A stretch of DNA of 64,000 nucleotides from Burkholderia cepacia ATCC 25416 (GTDB taxonomy: Bacteria > Pseudomonadota > Gammaproteobacteria > Burkholderiales > Burkholderiaceae). The translations under genes were made by a program, and so were the position numbers. The notes below the pieces were generated by a model. It was not told the origin of the DNA, ran no database searches, and was given only the letters and a program-made list of their open reading frames with translations. The stretch is from contig NZ_CP012982.1 in NCBI RefSeq assembly GCF_001411495.1, positions 1 through 64,000 of the forward strand. The letters are read 5' to 3'. Position 1 is the first letter of the stretch; every line of letters starts with the position of its first letter. Shown piece after piece: positions 1 to 8,640 of the stretch.

Positions 1-2402
1 TCGATCCTGAAAAGCGGCGACGCGTCGACGCTCCAAGGTCGTGTCGGACCTGAAGGCGCTGCTGCCGAAGGTGATCCCGACACTACCCGAAGGGCTCACG
101 ATCACGCCGCTGTTCGACCAGTCGGTGTTCGTCGACGCGGCCGTCCAGGGCGTGATCCACGAAGCGCTGATCGCCGCCGTGCTGACCGCGATGATGATCC
201 TGCTGTTCCTCGGCAACTGGCGCAGCACGCTGATCATTGCGATCTCGATTCCGCTGGTCGATCTTCACGTCGCTGATCGCGCTGTCCGCGCTCGGCGAGA
301 CCATCAACATCATGACGCTCGGCGGGCTCGCGCTCGCGGTCGGGATCCTGGTCGACGATGCGACGGTGACGATCGAGAACATCGAGCGGCACCTGCATCT
401 CGGCACGCGCCGGGCCGCCCCAAGCGTGCCGAGCGCCCCCCTCGGGGGGCAGCGACCGGAGGGAGCGTGGGGGTCGTCGTTCAGTACGAACCTGCATGAC
501 GCGATCCTCGAAGGCGCCGGCGAGATCGCGGTGCCCGCGTTCGTGTCGACGCTGTGCATCTGCATCGTGTTCGTGCCGATGTTCTTCCTCACGGGCGTCG
601 CGCGTTTCCTGTTCGTGCCGCTCGCGGAAGCCGTCGTGTTCGCGATGCTCGCGTCGTACGTGCTGTCGCGCACGCTGGTGCCGACGCTCGCGATGCTGCT
701 GTTCCGCCCGCAGCAGGCGAGCGCCGGCCCGGATCGTTCGACGTCGCGCTTCGCACGCATCCATCACGCGTTCAACGAAGCGTTCGAGCGGCTGCGCGCG
801 TGGTACATCGTGCTGCTCAGCATCCTGCTGGTGCGCCGCCGCTTCTACGCGACGTGCTTCCTCGGCTTCTGCGTGCTGTCGACCGGCCTCGTATTCGTGC
901 TCGGCCGCGACTTCTTCCCGAACGCCGATTCGGGCAACATCCGCCTGCACATGCGCGCGCCGACCGGCTACCGGATCGAGGAAACCGCGCGCCTCGCCGA
1001 CCAGGTCGAGCGCGTGATCCGCGCAACCGTGCCGCCCGACGAGCTCGGCGCGATCGTCGACAACCTCGGCCTGCCGGTGAGCGGCATCAACCTGTCGTAC
1101 AGCAACGCCGGCACGATCGGCACGCTCGACGGCGAGCTGCTGATCGCGCTGAAGCCCGGCCACCGCGCGACCCAGCACTACGTGCAGGCACTGCGCACGG
1201 TGCTGCCCGAGCGCTTCCCGGGCGTCGAGTTCTTCTTCCAGCCGTCGGACATCATCACGCAGATCCTCAACTTCGGCCAACCGGCCGCGATCGACCTGCA
1301 GGTGCTCGGCAACGATCTCGCGAGTAACATGACTATCGCGAGCAGCCTGATGAAAAAGTTCAGGCAAATCCCCGGCGCCGTCGACGTGCACGTGCTGCAA
1401 CGCAACGACGAGCCGACCCTGCTGGCCGACATGGACCGTACGCGCATGCAGCAGCTCAATCTCTCCGCGCAGAACGTCGCGCAGAACATGCTGATCTCCC
1501 TGTCCGGCAGCTCGCAGACGACGCCGTCGTTCTGGATCAACCCGCGCACCGGCGTCCAGTACCCGCTGCAGATCCAGACCCCGCAATACAGCATCTCGTC
1601 GGTCGACGACCTGCTCGGCACGCCGATTTCGGCGAGCGGCCGCACGGGCATGCCGCTGCAACTGCTCGGCAACCTCGTGCAGGTGCGCAGCACCGCGAAC
1701 CCGGCCGTGATCACGCACTACAACATCCGCCCGGCGATCGACGTGTACGTGAGCGTCGAGGGCCGCGACCTCGGCGCGGTCGCGGGCGAGATCGACCGCA
1801 TCGTGTCGGACGCGCGCGCGACGCTGCCGCGCGGCACCGAGCTGACGATGCGCGGCCAGATCGAGACGATGCGCACGTCGTACCTCGGCCTCGGCGCGGG
1901 CGTCGCGATGGCGATCGTGCTCGTCTACCTGCTGATCGTCGTCAATTTCCAGTCGTGGCTCGACCCGCTGATCATCATCAGCGCGATGCCGGCCGCGCTC
2001 GCCGGCATCGTGTGGATGCTGTTCATCACCGGCACGCACCTGAGCGTGCCCGCGCTGACGGGCGCGATCATGACGGTGGGCGTCGCGACCGCGAACAGCA
2101 TCCTGGTCGTGTCGTTCGCGCGCCAGCGTCTCGAAGCCGGCGCGCCGCCGCTCACGGCCGCGCTGGAGGCCGGCGCGACACGGATCCGGCCGGTGCTGAT
2201 GACGGCGCTCGCGATGATCATCGGGATGGTGCCGATGGCGCTCGGTCTCGGCGAAGGCGCCGAGCAGAACGCGCCGCTGGGCCGCGCGGTGATCGGCGGG
2301 CTGCTGTTCGCGACCGTTTCGACGCTGCTGTTCGTGCCGCTCGTGTTCGGCGGCGTGCATGCGCGGCTGGCCCGCCGGCGCGCGCGCCAGGCCGGACACT
2401 GA
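1..2402 (+). pseudogene. RND multidrug efflux pump inner-membrane subunit, 5' end outside window, two apparent +1 frameshifts
   Basis: Inner-membrane proton/drug antiporter of an RND tripartite pump. The last three quarters of a roughly 1,050-residue family protein is visible. It contains the TM4 segment VGILVDDATV with the proton-relay Asp pair, the porter domains, and a C-terminal TM bundle ending at 2402. The protein cannot be read in one frame. Positions 1-33 read in frame 1 (ILKSGDASTL), about 35-258 in frame 2 (VVSDLKALLPKV through IISIP-like TM2), and 260-2402 in frame 3 (SIFTSLIALSALG onward). Each switch is explained by one extra base, a C near 31-34 and a G near 257-259. An 81-bp insert (408-488) keeps frame. 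Adaptor and channel genes follow directly. It is either a decayed pump gene or a sequence with two errors. Family call is sure; pseudogene status is not. Confidence 0.75.
408..488. repeat. 81-bp GC-palindromic insert inside the RND coding region
   Basis: Between HLHLGT and NLHDAILEG, where RND relatives run almost directly from one motif to the other, there are 27 extra residues rich in Pro, Gly, Arg and Ser. The DNA has a near-perfect C6/G6 inverted repeat (around 445-459) followed by GCAGCGACCGGAGGGAGCG and a G run. That is the look of the dispersed GC-rich palindromic repeats often seen between genes in Burkholderiales (recollection, not a search). ACG occurs on both sides (405-407 and 486-488), which may be a 3-bp target duplication. 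I noticed no second copy in the window. Confidence 0.55.
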
Positions 2403-2448
2403 CTTTCGTCCCCTTTCGTCCCACTACCCGGTTGAATTGGTTGAATTC

Positions 2449-3678
2449 ATGGAAGAGAAACATCACAGCGCCGTCGGCATCCAGGTGGACGAACACGGCA
2501 TGCACCTGCCGACACGCACGTCGGTGTCGCGACGCGGACGCATCGTCCTGATCGTGATCGGCGTGCTGCTGGCCGCCGGCGCCGCGCGCACGATCGTCGT
2601 CAACGTGCTGAACCGCAACCGGCTCGACACGGTCGCCGAGCAGAACACGCGCCAGTACGTGACCATCGCGCATCCGGTCGATGCGGCCACCGGCGGCAAG
2701 CTGTCGCTGCCCGGCACGCTGCGCGGCTTCGTCGAGGCGCCGATCTATGCACGCGCGAGCGGCTACGTGCTGCGCTGGCAGGCCGACATCGGCGCGCACG
2801 TGAAGCAGGGCCAGGTGCTCGCCGAACTCGACACGCCCGAGCTGAACCAGGAACTCGCGCAGGCCACCGCGCAGCGCCAGCAGGCGCAAGCCGCACTCGC
2901 GCTCGCGAAGACGTCGTTCGACCGCGCGCAGCAGTTGCGCCAGCGCGATGCCGTCTCGCAGCAGGAACTCGACGACCGGCAAGGCGCGTTCAACCAGGGC
3001 ACCGCGAACCTCGCCGCGGCCGACGCGAACATGCGCCGCCTCACCGAGCTGAAAGGCTTCCAGCGGATCGTCGCGCCGATCGACGGGATCGTCACGCAGC
3101 GCAACGTCGACGTCGGCGATCTCGTCAGCTCCGGCAACGCGGGGCGTTCGCTGTTCACGGTCGTGCAGGCCGACCGGCTGCGCCTCTACGTGCAGGTGCC
3201 GCAGGCGTACGCGCAGCAGGTGAAGGTCGGCCAGCACGTGAGCGTCGCGCAGGCCGAGCTGCCGGGCCGGACGTTCGACGGGACGATCACGCGCACGTCC
3301 GAGGCGATCGACGTCGCGACGCGCTCGCTGCAGATCGAGATCACGCTGCCGAACCCGGACGGGCGGCTGCTGCCCGGCGCCTACGTGCAGGCCACGTTGC
3401 CGATGACGCCGGTCGGCCGCCTGCAGGTGCCGGCCAATACGTTGCTGTTCCGCGCCGAAGGCCCGACGGTCGCGACGGTCGATGCGAACGGCCAGGTGCG
3501 CCTGAAACAGGTGACGGTCGTACGCACGATCGGGCAGACGCTCGAAGTCGACGGCCCGCTCACGCCGAACGACCGTCTCGTCACGAACCCGAGCGACGCC
3601 CTCGCCAACGGCGATCAGGTGATCGTCTCGGTGCCGGCCGCGAAGCCGGCATCGAGCGCCGCGGAGGCGAAGTCGTGA
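2449..3678 (+). CDS. RND efflux periplasmic adaptor (membrane fusion protein)
   Basis: Periplasmic adaptor linking the RND pump upstream to the outer-membrane channel downstream. The 409-residue protein has a short cytoplasmic N-terminus, one membrane anchor (about residues 31-52), and a lipoyl/barrel-sandwich half around residues 95-130 (APIYARASGYV ... VKQGQVLAELDTPEL). An alpha hairpin rich in Gln and Ala, the second lipoyl half (RIVAPIDGIVTQRNV) and beta-barrel domains follow. I chose the ATG at 2449 because the longer reading would overlap the RND gene with no ribosome site. The stop overlaps the next gene's start (ATG-free GTG at 3675), so the two are translationally coupled. It looks intact, unlike the pump gene. 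Confidence 0.9.
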   Translation: MEEKHHSAVGIQVDEHGMHLPTRTSVSRRGRIVLIVIGVLLAAGAARTIVVNVLNRNRLDTVAEQNTRQYVTIAHPVDAATGGKLSLPGTLRGFVEAPIYARASGYVLRWQADIGAHVKQGQVLAELDTPELNQELAQATAQRQQAQAALALAKTSFDRAQQLRQRDAVSQQELDDRQGAFNQGTANLAAADANMRRLTELKGFQRIVAPIDGIVTQRNVDVGDLVSSGNAGRSLFTVVQADRLRLYVQVPQAYAQQVKVGQHVSVAQAELPGRTFDGTITRTSEAIDVATRSLQIEITLPNPDGRLLPGAYVQATLPMTPVGRLQVPANTLLFRAEGPTVATVDANGQVRLKQVTVVRTIGQTLEVDGPLTPNDRLVTNPSDALANGDQVIVSVPAAKPASSAAEAKS

Positions 3679-5195
3679 TCGCGATGCGCATCCGCCGGCG
3701 GCCCGCCGCCGTCTCCGCCACCGCCGTTGCGCTCGCCGCCGCCCTCGCCGGCTGCACGGTCGGCCCCGACTACCGGCGGCCCGACGTCGCCACGCCGGCC
3801 GCGTGGCGGCTCGATCCGGCCGATGGGTACTGGCACCCGGCCGCGCCGGCCCGCGCGCCGCTCGACCCGGCATGGTGGACCGCGTTCGGCGATCCGCAGC
3901 TCGACGCGCTGGAAGCCGAAGCGCTGCGCAACAACCAGAACCTGAAGGCCGTCGCCGCGCGCTACGACCAGGCGAAGGCGACGCTCGCGTCGGTCGCCTC
4001 GGCGCAGTATCCGGCCGTCGGCCTGAACGCGAGCGGCCAGCGCTTCAAGATCTCGGCCGACCGGCCGCAGACCAACTACGCGACGCAGAGCGCGTCGACC
4101 GTGCAGAACGACGTCCAGGTCGGCGCGAGCGTCAGCTACGAGCTCGACCTGTTCGGCCGCGTGCGGCGCAGCGTCGAATCGGCGCAGGCCACCACCGAAC
4201 AGGCGCGCGACGATTTCGCGAACGCGCGCCTGGTGCTGACCGCCGATCTCGCGTCGAGCTATTTCGCGCTGCGCGAATTCGACACCGAGATCGACGTCGT
4301 CAAGCGCTCGATCGACCTGCAGCAGAAGGCGCTCGACTACGTGAGCGCGCGGCACGACCTCGGCGCGGTGTCGGGCCTCGACCTGCTGCAGCAGCGCGCG
4401 CAGCTCGACGCGACGCGCACCCAGGCGCAGCTGCTGCTCCAGCAGCGCGTGCAGGTCGAAACCGCGATCGCGACACTGGTCGGCACGCCGGCCCCCACCT
4501 TCTCGATCGCGCCGCGCGTCGTGCCGATCAATGCGCCCGCGCTGCCGACCGGCCTGCCGAGCGACGTGCTGCAGCGGCGCCCCGACGTCGCGTCGGCCGA
4601 GCGCGCGATGGCCGCCGCGAATGCGCAGATCGGCGTCGCGCGCGCCGCGTATTTCCCGCGCATCACGCTGTCGCCCGACATCGGCTGGGACGCGACGCGC
4701 TTCGCCGGCCTGTTCACCGTCCCGGCGTTGCTGTGGTCGGTCGGCGGGTCGCTCAGCCAGCCGCTGTTCGAAGGCGGCAAGCTGAAGGCCGGCGTCGATT
4801 TCGCGCAGGCCGGCTATGTCGCCGCGCAGGCCAATTACCGGCAGACCGTGCTCACCGCGTTCCAGGAGGTGCAGAATGCGGTCACCGGGTTGTCGGTGCT
4901 CGCGGAGGCCGCGCAGCAGGCCTCCGCGGCCGTCGACGACGCGCGCAAGCTCGTGTCGCTCGCGCAGGATCGCTACGCGGGCGGCCTGACGCCGTTCATC
5001 GACGTGCTGACAGCCGAGCAGCAGTTGCTGACGAGCGAACGGCAGGCCGTGCAGATCCAGGGCCAGCGCGCGGCGCTCGTCGTGTTTCTCGCGAAGGCGC
5101 TCGGCGGCGGCTGGGACGGCCAGGCGGCAAGCGGCCCGGCGCCGGCCGAGGTCGCCGCAGCCCCGGCACCGGCGCCAGCGCCCCCGGGCCCTTAA
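3675..5195 (+). CDS. NodT-type outer-membrane efflux channel lipoprotein
   Basis: TolC/OprM-like channel that completes the tripartite efflux complex. The 506-residue protein begins with a lipoprotein signal ending in LAGC (acylated Cys 27), followed by the family's TVGPDYRRP. Two repeated OEP domains follow, containing SYELDLFGRVRRSVESA and, in the second repeat, GGSLSQPLFEGG, with the typical long Ala/Gln-rich helices. It starts with GTG overlapping the adaptor stop by 4 bases. The C-terminus is an Ala/Pro tail. Length and motifs are normal for the family; substrate cannot be told from the sequence. Confidence 0.92.
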   Translation: MIAMRIRRRPAAVSATAVALAAALAGCTVGPDYRRPDVATPAAWRLDPADGYWHPAAPARAPLDPAWWTAFGDPQLDALEAEALRNNQNLKAVAARYDQAKATLASVASAQYPAVGLNASGQRFKISADRPQTNYATQSASTVQNDVQVGASVSYELDLFGRVRRSVESAQATTEQARDDFANARLVLTADLASSYFALREFDTEIDVVKRSIDLQQKALDYVSARHDLGAVSGLDLLQQRAQLDATRTQAQLLLQQRVQVETAIATLVGTPAPTFSIAPRVVPINAPALPTGLPSDVLQRRPDVASAERAMAAANAQIGVARAAYFPRITLSPDIGWDATRFAGLFTVPALLWSVGGSLSQPLFEGGKLKAGVDFAQAGYVAAQANYRQTVLTAFQEVQNAVTGLSVLAEAAQQASAAVDDARKLVSLAQDRYAGGLTPFIDVLTAEQQLLTSERQAVQIQGQRAALVVFLAKALGGGWDGQAASGPAPAEVAAAPAPAPAPPGP

Positions 5196-5223
5196 CCGGA
5201 TTACGCGGACAACGGATTCGAAC

Positions 5224-5919
5224 ATGAAAGTCCTGATCGTCGAAGACGAACCGAAAGTCGTCGAGTACCTGAAGAGCGGCCTGACCGAGGAAGGCTGGGT
5301 CGTCGATACCGCGCTCGACGGCGAGGACGGCGCGTGGAAAGCCGTCGAATTCGACTACGACGTGGTCGTGCTCGACGTGATGCTGCCGAAGCTCGACGGC
5401 TTCGGCGTGCTGCGTGCGTTGCGCGCGCAGAAGCAGACGCCCGTCATCATGCTGACCGCGCGCGACCGCGTCGACGACCGCGTGCGGGGCTTGCGCGGCG
5501 GTGCCGACGACTACCTGACCAAGCCGTTCTCGTTCCTCGAGCTGATCGAACGGCTGCGCGCGCTGACGCGCCGCGCGCGCGTGCAGGAATCGACGCTGAT
5601 CTCGATCGGCGACCTGCGGGTCGACCTGATCGGCCGCCGCGCGACCCGCGACGGCACGCGGCTCGACCTGACCGCACAGGAATTCCAGCTGCTCGGCGTG
5701 CTCGCGCGGCGCAGCGGCGAGGTGCTGTCGAAGACGACCATCGCCGAACTCGTGTGGGACGTGAACTTCGACAGCAACGCGAACGTCGTCGAAACGGCGA
5801 TCAAGCGGTTGCGCGCGAAACTCGACGGCCCGTTCGCGGACAAGCTGCTGCATACGATCCGCGGCATGGGCTACGTGCTCGAGGCGCGCGAGGACGGCGA
5901 TACCGAGAGGCCGGCATGA
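5224..5919 (+). CDS. OmpR-family response regulator, heavy-metal (IrlR/CusR) type
   Basis: DNA-binding response regulator, 231 residues. The receiver domain carries the acidic pair E7/D8, phospho-acceptor Asp 51 (VVVLDVMLPKLDG), Thr 78 and Lys 100. The C-terminal winged helix (DLTAQEFQLLGVL ... VVETAIKRLRAKL ... IRGMGYVLE) is OmpR type. It resembles Burkholderia IrlR and enteric CusR, which answer metal stress. It lies 28 bp after the channel gene and its stop overlaps the kinase start (ATGA). The likely job is to control the pump operon just upstream, and possibly itself. Signal identity is inferred from family only. Confidence 0.9.
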   Translation: MKVLIVEDEPKVVEYLKSGLTEEGWVVDTALDGEDGAWKAVEFDYDVVVLDVMLPKLDGFGVLRALRAQKQTPVIMLTARDRVDDRVRGLRGGADDYLTKPFSFLELIERLRALTRRARVQESTLISIGDLRVDLIGRRATRDGTRLDLTAQEFQLLGVLARRSGEVLSKTTIAELVWDVNFDSNANVVETAIKRLRAKLDGPFADKLLHTIRGMGYVLEAREDGDTERPA

Positions 5920-7382
5920 AACGCTCGATCGTCCTGCGGCTGTCGGCGATGTTCGGCATCGTGTCGCTGCTCGTGTTCACGCTGGTGGGCTGCGGGCTGT
6001 TCGTGATGATGGAGCGCCAGCTGTTCGCCGAGCTGCGCGCGACGCTCGATACGCGCACCAAGGTCGCCGAGATGATCGTGTCGCACGCGCTCACGTCCGA
6101 ACGCGGGCGCCTCATGCAGGAAAAGCTCGCCGATCTCGAACCGCCCGACGGCTCGACGCGCTACCAGGTCGACAGCACGAATCCGGATTTCCGGTTCGGC
6201 AAGCCCGTCGACGGCGTGCCCGTCGGCGCGCCGTTCGGCGCATTCCAGCGCTACGCGCTGAACGACAGCAGCTACGACGTGATGACCAAGACCGTCACGG
6301 TGGCCGGCAACGGCGAGCGGCCGACACTGAGGCTGATCGTCGCCAGCTCGTGCGAGCGCACGCAGCGGATGCTGCGCCGCTTCGGCTGGACGCTCGCCGG
6401 GCTGATCGCGATCGCGACGATCATCACGCTGCTGCTGAGCCGCGCGGTAGCCCGCTTCGGGCTCGCGCCGCTCGACCGGCTGTCGCAGGATGCATCGGCC
6501 ATCAGCCTCGCGAACCGCCGCCAGCGGCTGCACACCGACGCACTGCCGGCCGAGCTGCGCGACCTCGCCACGTCGTTCAACGGCGCGCTCGATCGCATCC
6601 AGCAGACCTACGCGCGGCTCGAGGCGTTCAACGCGGACGTCGCGCACGAACTGCGCACGCCGATCAGCATCCTGATCGGCCAGACCCAGGTCGCGCTGAC
6701 CAGCCGCGACCGCACCGTCGAGCGGATGCGGCAGACGCTGCAGTCGAACCTCGAGGAATTCGAGCGGCTGCGCGTGATCATCAACGACATGCTGTTCCTG
6801 TCGCGCAGCGACCGCGGCGAACGGGCAACCGACCTGAAGGACGTGTCGCTCGCCGACGAGGTGCGGCGCATGCTCGATTTCCTCGAGATCCCGCTCGACG
6901 AGGCGCAATTGCACGCCGAACTGCACGGCGACGCGCGCGCGGCCGTCGATCCGTCGCTGTTCCGTCGTGCGATGACGAACCTGCTGATCAATGCGATCCA
7001 GCATTCCGCGCCCGGCGCGACGTTGCACGTGACGATCACGCGCCGCGACACGCTCGTCGAGATGGCCGTGTCGAACCCCGGCGAGCCGATCGATCCGGTG
7101 CAGCGCTCGCACGTGTTCGAACGCTTCTACCGGCTCGAGGAAGCCCGCGCGAACAGCAAGGAGAACCACGGGCTCGGGCTGTCGATCGTCAAGGCCGTCG
7201 CCGAGATGCACGGCGGCAGCGTATTCGTCGCGTGTTCGGGCGGCGTCAACACGTTCGGCTTCTCGGTGTCGACGGAACCCTGCGCGGGCGGACCGCTGCG
7301 CGCGGGAGACGCAACCGATGCAACCGGCGTGGTCGACTCCACCGATTCGCGGCCGGCGCACGCGCCGCGGGCGCTGCACTGA
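5916..7382 (+). CDS. Heavy-metal sensor histidine kinase (IrlS/CusS type)
   Basis: Membrane sensor kinase of 488 residues, partner of the regulator it overlaps by 4 bases. One N-terminal TM segment (about residues 8-32), a periplasmic loop, a second TM segment (about 150-175, AGLIAIATIITLLL), then HAMP. The HisKA domain has phospho-acceptor His 244 in VAHELRTPIS, and the ATPase domain has the N box NLLINAIQHS and the G box GLGLSIVKAVAEMHGG. The Cu/Ag-type kinases have this layout. The C-terminus carries a short disordered tail rich in Asp, Thr and Ala. A convergent gene follows after 73 bp. Confidence 0.9.
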   Translation: MKRSIVLRLSAMFGIVSLLVFTLVGCGLFVMMERQLFAELRATLDTRTKVAEMIVSHALTSERGRLMQEKLADLEPPDGSTRYQVDSTNPDFRFGKPVDGVPVGAPFGAFQRYALNDSSYDVMTKTVTVAGNGERPTLRLIVASSCERTQRMLRRFGWTLAGLIAIATIITLLLSRAVARFGLAPLDRLSQDASAISLANRRQRLHTDALPAELRDLATSFNGALDRIQQTYARLEAFNADVAHELRTPISILIGQTQVALTSRDRTVERMRQTLQSNLEEFERLRVIINDMLFLSRSDRGERATDLKDVSLADEVRRMLDFLEIPLDEAQLHAELHGDARAAVDPSLFRRAMTNLLINAIQHSAPGATLHVTITRRDTLVEMAVSNPGEPIDPVQRSHVFERFYRLEEARANSKENHGLGLSIVKAVAEMHGGSVFVACSGGVNTFGFSVSTEPCAGGPLRAGDATDATGVVDSTDSRPAHAPRALH

Positions 7383-7455
7383 CGGCGGCTGCGCCTGTCG
7401 ACGTCCGGCCGCCTCCGATCGGCGCTTGCCGGCCACGAACGCGGCGCGGGACGCA

Positions 7456-8511
7456 TTACGCGCGCGGCTTGCCGCCCTGCTCGCGCCACGCCCGCGGCGA
7501 CATCGCAAACCGCTCGCGAAACACACGACTGAAATGCGACATGTCGTTGAATCCCCAGCGCAATGCGACGTCCGATACGCGCAGCGACGCGCATTGCGGA
7601 TTCGCGAGATCCTGCGCGCACCGTTCGAGCCGCAGGTTCCACACGTGACGCATCAGCGACGTCTCCTCGGCCTCGAAGAGCTTGTTGATGTACCGCGACG
7701 AAATCCCGATCGAGCGCTCGATCATCATCGGGTTCAGCTCCGGATCGTGCAGGTGCTCGAGCACATGCCGTTTCACACGCGTCAGTGTCAACGCCTTCAT
7801 CCTCGATTGCGCGAGGTCGTTGCGTTGCATGCCCCCGAGCGTCATCGCGATCAGCGTGATCGCGGTATCCGACAACTGCCGCATCTCGTCCTCGGTCACA
7901 CTGCGGATCTGCGACGACATCTGCTCGAGAAACGCACGCATGACGCTGCCGACGCCGTCCCCGGTTTGCGTCGGGCACGCCGTGCGGTGCTCCATCCCGA
8001 CGACGAGCTGGTTCAGCGTCGCACGGGGAATGCTGACGACGATCTCGCGCCACGACTGGCCGAACTGCAGGTGGTGAGGCCGTGTCGCATCGTAGATCGC
8101 GAAATCCCCGGGATGCAGCGTGACGATCTTGCCGTCCTGTTCGACCGACTGGCTGCCCTCGAGCATCAAGACCCCGAAATACTTGTCCTCGTACTCGCTG
8201 CGCGCCTGGCGATAACGCCGTATCACGGCCTGCTCGCTCGCGTGGATTTCCGAGATTCGCATCTTTTCGCACTTGCGCTGCCGCACCCGGCCGAAGAAAT
8301 CGGCTTTCTGCACGGCCGCGATCTGCACGTCCGCGAACAGGCGCAGAATCGTCTCGCGCCAGAATTCGATACGCTGGCTGACCGAGCCGTCGATCGGCAC
8401 CTCGATGGCCGCGTTCGTCCGTTCGTCCAGCGGGCTGCCGGACGCCGGAACGGGCGCGTCGCCGCGTGCGGCGCGCGGGAAAGGACGCATCGTCATGGTC
8501 GTGCCCCACAT
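7456..8511 (-). CDS. AraC-family regulator, FeaR-like, of the aldoxime/nitrile locus
   Basis: Transcriptional activator, about 350 residues. The N-terminal two-thirds matches the AraC-binding-like fold of FeaR/NitR regulators (FYGRVRQRK-style segment, then VTLHPGDFAIYDATRPHHLQF). The C-terminal 100 residues form the double helix-turn-helix (IGISSRYINKLFEAE ... VALRWGFNDMSHFSRVFRERF). Regulators of this type turn on amine, aldehyde and nitrile degradation genes. It lies 129 bp downstream of the amidase on the same strand, which makes the aldoxime and nitrile operons its likely targets. The start is uncertain: ATGs at 8511 and at 8496 (MTMRPF) are both possible. Function is inferred from family and place. 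Confidence 0.85.
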   Translation of the reverse strand: MWGTTMTMRPFPRAARGDAPVPASGSPLDERTNAAIEVPIDGSVSQRIEFWRETILRLFADVQIAAVQKADFFGRVRQRKCEKMRISEIHASEQAVIRRYRQARSEYEDKYFGVLMLEGSQSVEQDGKIVTLHPGDFAIYDATRPHHLQFGQSWREIVVSIPRATLNQLVVGMEHRTACPTQTGDGVGSVMRAFLEQMSSQIRSVTEDEMRQLSDTAITLIAMTLGGMQRNDLAQSRMKALTLTRVKRHVLEHLHDPELNPMMIERSIGISSRYINKLFEAEETSLMRHVWNLRLERCAQDLANPQCASLRVSDVALRWGFNDMSHFSRVFRERFAMSPRAWREQGGKPRA

Positions 8512-8580
8512 GGGTTAGCAAACACGCAGCCGACAGCGTGCCCGTTCAAAAGCGCATTGTCCAATCGATGACCGCGTACA

Positions 8581-8608
8581 CCGCGTGGCCGGTCGAACCG
8601 GCACGCGG
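8581..8608 (-). terminator. Hairpin between amidase and AraC genes
   Basis: CCGCGTG pairs with CACGCGG and, after one bulged G, CCGGT pairs with ACCGG around a 3-base loop. It sits 33 bp past the amidase stop and may end the oxd-amidase transcript. There is no T run after it on the minus strand, so it may instead be a processing or pausing structure. Confidence 0.35.
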
Positions 8609-8640
8609 CGCGGCGGCGGCATGCTACCGCTCCGGGCATG

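Noticed and set aside
234..2399. Long antisense ORF opposite the RND gene
   Set aside because: It is an Arg/His-rich shadow that mirrors the codon bias of the true gene, as do similar antisense readings throughout the window.
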